Below, in pieces: positions 41,434 to 48,592 of a stretch of DNA of 64,000 nt (position 1 is the first letter of the stretch; each line of letters begins with the position of its first letter). The stretch spans positions 29,606 to 93,605 of the forward strand of contig JASHNV010000058.1 in the NCBI GenBank assembly GCA_030041455.1. Reading direction: 5' to 3'. The notes under the pieces are model-generated. The model saw only the letters and a program-made list of their open reading frames with translations, was not told the DNA's origin and did no database searches. The stretch is from Spirochaetia bacterium. GTDB lineage: Bacteria; Spirochaetota; Spirochaetia; DAHUYW01. A program made the translations under genes and the position numbers.

Positions 41434-42624
41434 CTACGGCGTGACCGCGGCTCCCGAGGGCCCGCCCGCGCTTCCCGTCGTGAAGGGCGAGCCGGGAACG
41501 GGGGTGAGCGCGCCGCCTGAGCCGATGGAGTAGGCGGAGAGTCCTGCCGCGCCTGCGGCGCTCCCGGAGTTCGTCACGTAGAGGTAGCTCCCGTCGGGGC
41601 TGATTGCGATGACGCTCGGCTGCGCGCCGGTCGTGAAAGGCGAGCCGGGAACGGGGGTGAGCGCGCCGCCTGAGCCGATCGAGAAGGCGGACAATCCGCC
41701 CGTGCCGTTCGAGCTCCCGTAGTTCGCCACGTAGAGGTAGCCGCCGTTCGGGCTGATCGCCATTCCCTCGGGGCTCGAACCGGTCGCGACGGAGCCGGAC
41801 AGCGCGGCGAGCGCGCCGTCCGCCTCGATCGAGAAGCCCGACACGGCGCCCGTCGAGCTCGTCACGTAGAGGTAGTCGCCGCTCGGGGTTATCGCGATGC
41901 CGTACGGGGACGGCCCGGTGGTGAAGCTGCCGATCGACGTGGGCGCCCCGCCCGAGCCGATCGAGAAGGCGGACAGGCCTCCGGTGCCCTCTCCCTCGCC
42001 TGAGTTCGTCACGTAGAGGTAGGCGCCGTTCGGACTGATCGCGGCGAGCGCGGGGTTGTTGTCGGTGGCGTAGGTGCCGATCGACGCGAGCGCGCCGCCC
42101 GAGCCGATCGAGTAAGCGGACAGGCCGCCCGCGCCGGTGCTGTCGGCCGAGTTCGTCACGTAGAGGTAGGCGCCGTTCGGGCTGATCGCGATGCCGTTCG
42201 GACTGCCGGCGGAGCCGGTGGTGAAGCTCCCGATCGTGGTCAGCGCGCCGCCTGGGCCGATCGAGTAGGCGGAGAGCCCGCTCGCGCCGGCTGAGCTCCC
42301 GTAGTTCGCCACGTAGAGGTAGCTCCCGTTCGGGCCGATCGTTGCGCCCACCGGGTCCGGGCCGGCGTTCAGGGCGCCGGAGGAGACCGGGATGGGCTGC
42401 CCGGCGAGGCCGATGGTGTAGGAAGAGAGACTCCCCCCGAGGTTGGTCACGTAGAGGTCATGCGGGACGGAGCCCGGGGTGCCGCCGCTCGTCGTCGACG
42501 GATAGCCCTGGTAGTCGGGCGCGTCGGGGTCGACCGGATTGGCGAAGTTCCAACAGGCCGACAGGAGCGAGAGAACCGCGCTTGCCAGGCTTAGGGCGCC
42601 AATCGGCCGAATGAGACTCCTCAT
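41434..42624 (-). CDS. Seven-repeat YVTN/lactonase-type beta-propeller lipoprotein
   Basis: Lipobox LLSAC; repeated I(S/G)PNG(A/S)YLYV(T/A)N units; start taken at the internal Met. Confidence 0.87.
   Translation of the reverse strand: MRSLIRPIGALSLASAVLSLLSACWNFANPVDPDAPDYQGYPSTTSGGTPGSVPHDLYVTNLGGSLSSYTIGLAGQPIPVSSGALNAGPDPVGATIGPNGSYLYVANYGSSAGASGLSAYSIGPGGALTTIGSFTTGSAGSPNGIAISPNGAYLYVTNSADSTGAGGLSAYSIGSGGALASIGTYATDNNPALAAISPNGAYLYVTNSGEGEGTGGLSAFSIGSGGAPTSIGSFTTGPSPYGIAITPSGDYLYVTSSTGAVSGFSIEADGALAALSGSVATGSSPEGMAISPNGGYLYVANYGSSNGTGGLSAFSIGSGGALTPVPGSPFTTGAQPSVIAISPDGSYLYVTNSGSAAGAAGLSAYSIGSGGALTPVPGSPFTTGSAGGPSGAAVTP
41575..42459. repeat. Tandem DNA repeats encoding propeller blades
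   Basis: CACGTAGAGGT(A/C) core at 41575, 41728, 41863, 42010, 42157, 42310, 42448; spacings 153, 135, 147, 147, 153, 138. Confidence 0.85.
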
Positions 42625-42906
42625 TCCTGGAAAGTCCTGTTCTTGGGCAAGCACGCGTCCTTCCGCGAGAGCGGGAATCCCCGCGCAGCGCGGCGGGATC
42701 CGCCCTCGTACGTCCCTTGCTTCTCAGGGTACGCTAGAACCCGCGGCCGCCGCAACCGTGGACGATGCGAGGCTCACCCCTCCCGGTTCCCGGGCCGTCC
42801 GCGAAGGAGATCCGCGGGCGCCCTTGGTCGGAGGACGTCTCTCGGAGCCGGGGCGGCCTTGCAATATTCCTCCGTTGTTCCAATAATCGATCCGGAGGCA
42901 GGTAAG

Positions 42907-43722
42907 GTGCGAGACGACTTCTCAATCCGCGTTCGGCGCGCGGCGGAATCGATCCGCATGGTCTCGGATGCCGTTCCCTCCGTCGGCCTGATCCTCGGCT
43001 CGGGAATGTCCTCCCTCGCCGAGCGGTTCCAGGGCACCGACGTTCCCTTTTCCCACATCGAGGGCTTTCCCTCCCCGACGGTGGCCGGACATCGAGGCAT
43101 CCTGAGGCTCGGGGAGCGGCTCGGGGTCCTTGCGGGGCGCTTCCATTCCTATGAAGGCCATTCCCTGGACAACGTCGTGCTCCCGACGTTCGTTCTCCAC
43201 GCGTTGGGCGCCCGGGTCCTCATCGTCACGAACGCAAGCGGCGCCGTCAACCGGGGATACGCGGCCGGGGAGCTCGTGCTGATCTCCGACCACCTCAATC
43301 TCACGGGCTCCAATCCGCTCGTCGGTCACAACGACCGCGAGGCGGGCGAGCGGTTCCCCGACATGAGCGAGGCCTACTCGCGGCGCCTGCGCGACCTCGC
43401 GCGCGAGGCCTCCGGGAGGAGGCTGAAGGAGGGCGTGTACGCCGGGGTAACCGGCCCCTGCTTCGAGACCCCGGCGGAGATCCGCATGCTCGAGCGGCTC
43501 GGCGCCGACCTCGTCGGAATGTCGACCGTTCCCGAGGTCATCGCGGCGCGCTACCTCGGCATGGAGGTCCTCGGCGTCTCCTGCGTCTCGAACATGGCGG
43601 CGGGAGTCGCCGACCGGCCCCTCGCCCACGACGATGTCGTGCGCACCGTCGGACAGGCGCAGGCGACTCTCGAGGGCGTCCTCGTCGCGACGATCGACCG
43701 GCTCCTCGCCGCGGAGCGGTAG
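42907..43722 (+). CDS. Purine-nucleoside phosphorylase
   Basis: GTG start with GGAGG SD; LILGSGMSSLAE, TNASGAVN, GVTGPCFETPAEIRML, GMSTVPEVI, CVSNMAAG. Confidence 0.93.
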   Translation: MRDDFSIRVRRAAESIRMVSDAVPSVGLILGSGMSSLAERFQGTDVPFSHIEGFPSPTVAGHRGILRLGERLGVLAGRFHSYEGHSLDNVVLPTFVLHALGARVLIVTNASGAVNRGYAAGELVLISDHLNLTGSNPLVGHNDREAGERFPDMSEAYSRRLRDLAREASGRRLKEGVYAGVTGPCFETPAEIRMLERLGADLVGMSTVPEVIAARYLGMEVLGVSCVSNMAAGVADRPLAHDDVVRTVGQAQATLEGVLVATIDRLLAAER

Positions 43723-43739
43723 GAAGCCCGTCGCGAACG

Positions 43740-46181
43740 ATGGACAGCGTTGACGATCGCTTGAGCCTCGCCGCGGCGGCGGCCTTCCAGCGGGGAGTGC
43801 GGGAGGCGGGCGGGCAGGAGATCTGCTGCGTCGGCAAGCTCGACGCCGAGGGCGTCGTGGAAAGCGTCACGGTCACCGCCCGCGGGAACGAGGAGGCGGT
43901 TCCCGCCCTCATGCCCCATCTCGAGAGGGGCGACGTCGTGATCCACAACCACCCGTCCGGGCACCTGAGGCCGAGCGCCGCCGACATCCAGGTCGCTTCC
44001 CATCTCGGCAACCTCGGGATCGGCTTCTACATCGTGGACAACGTCGTGGACCGCGTCTACGTCGTCGCCGAGCCCTACCTCAGGAAGGAGATCGTGCCGC
44101 TTGCGCTCGCGGAGCTCGTCGAGACGCTCGAGCCCGGCGGGCGCCTAAGCGGCGTCATGAAGGGCTACGAGTCCCGCGAGTCGCAGCAGGAGATGCTCGA
44201 ATCGGTCGCGAGCGCTTTCAACGAGGACGCCATCTACGTCGCGGAGGCGGGCACGGGCGTCGGCAAGTCCCTCGCCTACCTCATCCCGGCGATCCGGTGG
44301 GTCGCCCAGAACGACGAGCGGGTCGTCGTCTCGACGGCGACGATCAATCTCCAGCAGCAGCTCGTCGAGCGGGACATCCCACAGGTCCTGCGCCTGCTCG
44401 GAAGCGACGTTCGCACGGCGCTCGTGAAAGGAAGGGGCAACTACGTTTGCCTGCGCAAGCTCGACGACGCGCTCGGCGAGGACTCGCTCTTCAAGGAGGG
44501 CGACGGCGACCTCCTCGCGATACGCGAGTGGGCGAAGACGACGAAGGACGGAAGCCGCTCGGACCTCGCGATCCTTCCCTCCGAGCGAACCTGGTCGAGG
44601 GTCGCCTCGGAGGCGGACACCTGCGTCGGGCTGCGCTGCCGCTTCCGCGAGCGGTGCTTCGTGCTCCAGGCGCGCCGCGAAGCGGCCTCGGCGCAGCTCC
44701 TCGTGGTCAACCACCACATGCTCTTCTCCGACCTCGCGATGCGCCTGTCGGGGGCGGGGTACGAGAACACCGCCGTTCTCCCGCCCTTTCAGAGGATCGT
44801 CTTCGACGAGGCGCACAACATCGAGAACAGCGCGACGTCGTACTTTTCCGAGTCCCTGCACAAGCACGCCCTCGCGCGCCAGGCGGGCAGGCTCTACCGG
44901 GTGAGAAAGGGCAGGCCGCTCGGGCTCGCGAGGAGCCTCGCGCGGCTTGCGCGGGAGGAGGCCGCCGTCGACGAGCTCGCCGCGCTCGTGCGCGACGTCG
45001 TGGAGCGCGCCGAGGCGCTCGACGCGCTCGCGCTCGGGCTCCTTGGAGGCGAGAGCACCGCGCGCTTCAGCGGCGCGATAACCGAGGAGGTGAGGGCGGC
45101 GGTTCTCGATCCGATGAACGAGGTGAGGGCGGTCCTCGTGACCCTCATAAACCGCGTGAGCGACGTCATGAACGGCCTCGACGAGGAGCAGCTCGACTCT
45201 CCGGACGCCTACGAGGCGCGGATCATCTGCGACCGCCTCGGCGCCTTCGCGCGGCTGTGCGAGGCTTTCGGGCGGTTCGACGAGACGCCCGACAAGGTGT
45301 TCTGGGCGAGCCGGAGCGTCTCCTACGACGGGGAGTCCTTCGCGGAGTTCGTCATGACCCCGCTCGACGTCGCTCCCCTCATGCGGGAGGCGGTCTTCGA
45401 GCCCTACCCGACCGTCGTCTGCACCTCGGCCACCCTCACGGTGCGGAACGACTTCGCGTTCTGGCTTTCCCGCGTCGGGCTTGCCGGCTTCGAAGGGCGC
45501 GAGGTCGCCACCGAGCGGCTGCCCTCGCCCTTTCCCTACAAGGAGCGGGTCCTCCTCGGCGTCCCCACCGACGCGCCCGACCCGACCGAGCCGGGCTATC
45601 AGGCCTTCGTGTCCGATTTTGTCGCGCGGGCGCTCGAGGCCTCCGGGGGGAGCGGGCTCGTGCTGTTCACCTCCTACGCGATGCTTCGCGACACCTTCGA
45701 CGCGGTGGAGAGCCGGCTCCGCCCGCTCGGGATCACGGTCTTGAAGCAGGGCGACGGCGACCGCGCGCGGCTCCTCAACCGGTTCACCGCCGACGTCTCG
45801 AGCGTGCTCTTCGCGACGGATTCGTTCTGGGAGGGGGTCGACGCGCCGGGAGACACCCTGCGGATGGTCATCATCTGCAGGCTCCCCTTCAAGGTGCCGA
45901 CCGATCCGGTGATGATGGCGCGCACCGAGGCGCTCGACCGGGCCACCGGGAACTCATTCGGCGCCTACGCGCTGCCGACCGCGGTGATGAGGCTGAAGCA
46001 GGGCTTCGGCCGCCTCATGCGCCGGCAGACGGACCACGGGGTCGTCGTCATCCTCGACCCGAGAGTCGTGCGGAAGAGCTACGGGGCGGCGTTCATCGCA
46101 TCGCTGCCGGAAACCCGCCGGAGCATGAAGCCCGCGCCGAGGCTCCTCCACGACATCGAGCGCTTTTTCTCCGAGCGCTGA
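43740..46181 (+). CDS. JAMM/RadC-like domain fused to XPD/DinG-family helicase
   Basis: N-terminal HNHPSGHLRPSAAD; Walker A AGTGVGKS; DEAH; Fe-S cysteines NYVCLRKL...CVGLRCRFRERC; C-terminal helicase motifs. Confidence 0.88.
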   Translation: MDSVDDRLSLAAAAAFQRGVREAGGQEICCVGKLDAEGVVESVTVTARGNEEAVPALMPHLERGDVVIHNHPSGHLRPSAADIQVASHLGNLGIGFYIVDNVVDRVYVVAEPYLRKEIVPLALAELVETLEPGGRLSGVMKGYESRESQQEMLESVASAFNEDAIYVAEAGTGVGKSLAYLIPAIRWVAQNDERVVVSTATINLQQQLVERDIPQVLRLLGSDVRTALVKGRGNYVCLRKLDDALGEDSLFKEGDGDLLAIREWAKTTKDGSRSDLAILPSERTWSRVASEADTCVGLRCRFRERCFVLQARREAASAQLLVVNHHMLFSDLAMRLSGAGYENTAVLPPFQRIVFDEAHNIENSATSYFSESLHKHALARQAGRLYRVRKGRPLGLARSLARLAREEAAVDELAALVRDVVERAEALDALALGLLGGESTARFSGAITEEVRAAVLDPMNEVRAVLVTLINRVSDVMNGLDEEQLDSPDAYEARIICDRLGAFARLCEAFGRFDETPDKVFWASRSVSYDGESFAEFVMTPLDVAPLMREAVFEPYPTVVCTSATLTVRNDFAFWLSRVGLAGFEGREVATERLPSPFPYKERVLLGVPTDAPDPTEPGYQAFVSDFVARALEASGGSGLVLFTSYAMLRDTFDAVESRLRPLGITVLKQGDGDRARLLNRFTADVSSVLFATDSFWEGVDAPGDTLRMVIICRLPFKVPTDPVMMARTEALDRATGNSFGAYALPTAVMRLKQGFGRLMRRQTDHGVVVILDPRVVRKSYGAAFIASLPETRRSMKPAPRLLHDIERFFSER

Positions 46182-46240
46182 GCGCTCGGCCGAGATCCAC
46201 GACCCGCACAGGCGAGCGCCCTCGCGCTCCGAAGAAGGGC

Positions 46241-46274
46241 AAAAAAAAGCTGTCGCCCGATGCCGGGGACAGCT
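46241..46274 (-). terminator. Intrinsic terminator downstream of groES
   Basis: Minus strand AGCTGTC-loop-GACAGCT-TTTTTTT. Confidence 0.82.
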
Positions 46275-46305
46275 CTCCATGGTCAAGGGGCCGGGTGAAC
46301 GCGCG

Positions 46306-46572
46306 TCAATCCACCACCGCGAGGATATCTTCCCCTTTCACGAGGAGCTTCTCCTTGCCTTCGGTCTTTATGGAGGTTCCCGCGTACTTGTCGTAGATGA
46401 CCTTCTGGCCGACGGTTACCTTGATCTTTTCCTTGTCGTCGCCGATCGCCTCTACGACGCCGGTCTGAGTTTTCTCCTGAGCTGTCTGGGGAATGAAAAT
46501 GCCACCAGCGGTCTTTTCCTCACCCTCCTCGGTCCTGATGAGCACTCGATTGCCTATGGGTTTTATTTTCAT
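46306..46572 (-). CDS. groES: Co-chaperonin GroES
   Basis: MKIKPIGNRVLIRTEEGEEKTAGGIFIPQTAQEKTQTGVVEAIG. Confidence 0.96.
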   Translation of the reverse strand: MKIKPIGNRVLIRTEEGEEKTAGGIFIPQTAQEKTQTGVVEAIGDDKEKIKVTVGQKVIYDKYAGTSIKTEGKEKLLVKGEDILAVVD

Positions 46573-46629
46573 TTCTGCCTCCACGTGTCATTGAGATGTT
46601 GTATGGGTCGCTCGTACGTGCTTTCCGGA

Positions 46630-46658
46630 AATATACGGACAAATGGTTCGCTGGTCAA
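46630..46658 (-). promoter_or_regulatory. Sigma-70 promoter for groES
   Basis: Minus strand TTGACC-N17-TATATT; no CIRCE element seen. Confidence 0.72.
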
Positions 46659-46722
46659 GCCATTCGTCGCGGTCTTCAGTTGTCGAACGGTCGGCGGGGC
46701 AGTATCTTAGCTCGGGAAGGCC

Positions 46723-47397
46723 ATGAAGGAATCCCAGCGCTTTCTCGCCAAGGGTAAGAGCTGCCTCGCGCGGCGCGAAATGGCTCCGGCGCTCGGCAAC
46801 TTCGAGCGCGCGCTCAAGCTCTGTCCGGTCGGGAGCCGGCGTCAGCTTGCGGACATTCTCTTCTACCTGGGCGTTACGATGCTGAAGCTCGGAGACCCCG
46901 ACGCGGCGCTTCGGAGCTTCGCCGCGGGCTCGCGGGTCCTGAAGCGGGCAGGCCGCTGCTACGGCATGGTTCGCCGTCTCGCGAACTGCTACGGCATGGT
47001 CCGCCAGGGTTGCCCCGATGAGGACGACCGACGTGCGTTCTGCGCGATCCAGATGCGCCGCTACCTCCAGACGAAACCCTCCGGACGCATCGGCACTGCG
47101 GCCGAGCGGGACATGGTGGCGGATCTCATTCATGAGCATTGGCGGGGCCTCAAGGAGGCGCATCCCCTAGCGGGACTCGACGCGCAGCGGAAGCTCGCGC
47201 TCTTTTGCGCGGTTACCATCGTGTTCCCGGCGCTCGCGTGCCCCAAGAGCCTCGCCGAGTCGGTCATTCCGGTGAATTTCATCGAAAAACGGCGAATCTC
47301 CGCTGCCGAGCGCTGCTTGTGCGGCAGCGGATTGCCCTACATGACCTGCTGCGGGCGCACCTCGGAGGTCTCGGCGCGCTCAGGCGGGGCAAACTGA
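46723..47397 (+). CDS. TPR-like protein with C-terminal SEC-C-like cysteine motif
   Basis: TPR-like helices; C-terminal RCLCGSGLPYMTCCGR resembles SEC-C CPCGSGKKYKxCC. Confidence 0.7.
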   Translation: MKESQRFLAKGKSCLARREMAPALGNFERALKLCPVGSRRQLADILFYLGVTMLKLGDPDAALRSFAAGSRVLKRAGRCYGMVRRLANCYGMVRQGCPDEDDRRAFCAIQMRRYLQTKPSGRIGTAAERDMVADLIHEHWRGLKEAHPLAGLDAQRKLALFCAVTIVFPALACPKSLAESVIPVNFIEKRRISAAERCLCGSGLPYMTCCGRTSEVSARSGGAN

Positions 47398-47528
47398 CAC
47401 AGTTTCGCCGCCGCCGGAACGTTTTGTGTTATATTGACGCAGGTCTCGGCTCAATTTTTCTTGATCAAAAAAATAAGATTCTAATTCATTATCCAAGAAG
47501 AACTTACCGGTTGGCGTCAGCCATGATC

Positions 47529-47546
47529 TTGGCACGGTCCTTGCAT
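47529..47546 (+). promoter_or_regulatory. Sigma-54 (-24/-12) promoter
   Basis: TTGGCACGGTCCTTGCAT, exact TGGCAC-N5-TTGCA. Confidence 0.83.
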
Positions 47547-47569
47547 AACTGAGAGGGGGGAACCGTGAA

Positions 47570-48442
47570 ATGGCAGCTACAAAGAGATTAGAGACCGACA
47601 GCCGCGCAAAGGACGACGAGAACGTCCTCTCCATCTACCTGAAGGAGATCAACCGCATTCCGCTGTTGACGCGGGAGGAGGAGGACCGCTTCGCGCGCCA
47701 GGCGGCGAGCGGCGAGCGCTCCGCGAAAGACATGCTCGTCAAGGCGAACCTGCGCTTCGTCGTGAACGTCGCGAAAAAGTACCAGAATCAGGGGCTTCCG
47801 CTCTCCGACCTCATCAGCGAGGGGAACATCGGGCTCATGAACGCGATCGAGCGGTTCGACGTCGAGAAGGGCTACCATTTCATCTCCTACGCCGTGTGGT
47901 GGATCCGCCAGGCGATCCTGAAGGCGATCTGCGAGAAGTCGCGGATGATCCGCCTGCCGCTCAACCGCGCCAACGAGCTCGTGCAGATCGAGAAGGCGCG
48001 AAAGGAGCTGCAATCGGGGCACGCCGAGGAGCCGGAGATCCGCGAGATCGCGCGGACGGTGAACATGGACGAGGAGCACGTGGCCGATCTCCTGAACATC
48101 TCCCGCGACCTCATATCGCTCGAGACGCCCGTGTACGCCGAGAAGGACTCTTCCCAGCTCGGCGACTTCATCGAGGACAGCGGCTATCCTCATCCCGAGG
48201 AGGTGGTCGTGGACAAGGCGCTTCGCGAGGACATCAACCGCGTGCTGCGCTCCCTGACGCAGAAGGAGTCGGAGATCATCCAATACCGCTTCGGTCTGAA
48301 CGGCAAGAGCCCCCTCTCGCTGAAGGAGATCGGCGACAAGTACAACCTGACCAAGGAGCGGATCCGGCAGATCGAGAAAAAGGCGATCAAGCGCCTGCAG
48401 CATCCTTCGCGATCGCACCATCTCGAGGCCTACACCGCCTGA
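47570..48442 (+). CDS. Sigma-70 family RNA polymerase sigma factor (short, group 2/RpoS-like)
   Basis: Region 2 YHFISYAVWWIRQAI; region 4 LSLKEIGDKYNLTKERIRQIEKKAIKRL; lacks region 1.1 and the long non-conserved region. Confidence 0.92.
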   Translation: MAATKRLETDSRAKDDENVLSIYLKEINRIPLLTREEEDRFARQAASGERSAKDMLVKANLRFVVNVAKKYQNQGLPLSDLISEGNIGLMNAIERFDVEKGYHFISYAVWWIRQAILKAICEKSRMIRLPLNRANELVQIEKARKELQSGHAEEPEIREIARTVNMDEEHVADLLNISRDLISLETPVYAEKDSSQLGDFIEDSGYPHPEEVVVDKALREDINRVLRSLTQKESEIIQYRFGLNGKSPLSLKEIGDKYNLTKERIRQIEKKAIKRLQHPSRSHHLEAYTA

Positions 48443-48486
48443 CCTCCCCGCCCGCTCCTGCAAGCAGGAAACTAATTCATTATGCG

Positions 48487-48519
48487 AAAAGCCCTTAAGT
48501 TGACATAAGGGCTTTTTTA
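48487..48519 (+). terminator. Intrinsic terminator between sigma factor gene and PPDK gene
   Basis: AAAAGCCCTTA-AGTTGACA-TAAGGGCTTTTTT. Confidence 0.88.
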
Positions 48520-48592
48520 TTTTACGCTTGTGGCATCGTGTTCATGGGCGCGAGATCCCGTAATTTTTGAAACGGAGGCTTTGAGAACGAGT

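Noticed and set aside
41575-42459. Regularly spaced repeats considered as CRISPR
   Set aside because: Spacing and translation match beta-propeller blades; no palindromic repeats, unique spacers or cas genes
42625-42906. Intergenic region before PNP considered as a gene relic
   Set aside because: No recognisable protein fragment in any frame; only the GGAGG-GTG start of PNP is supported
46957-47000. 30-nt-period duplication (TGCTACGGCATGGT twice)
   Set aside because: Small in-frame duplication (CYGMVR...CYGMVR) inside a TPR-like gene; no further structure
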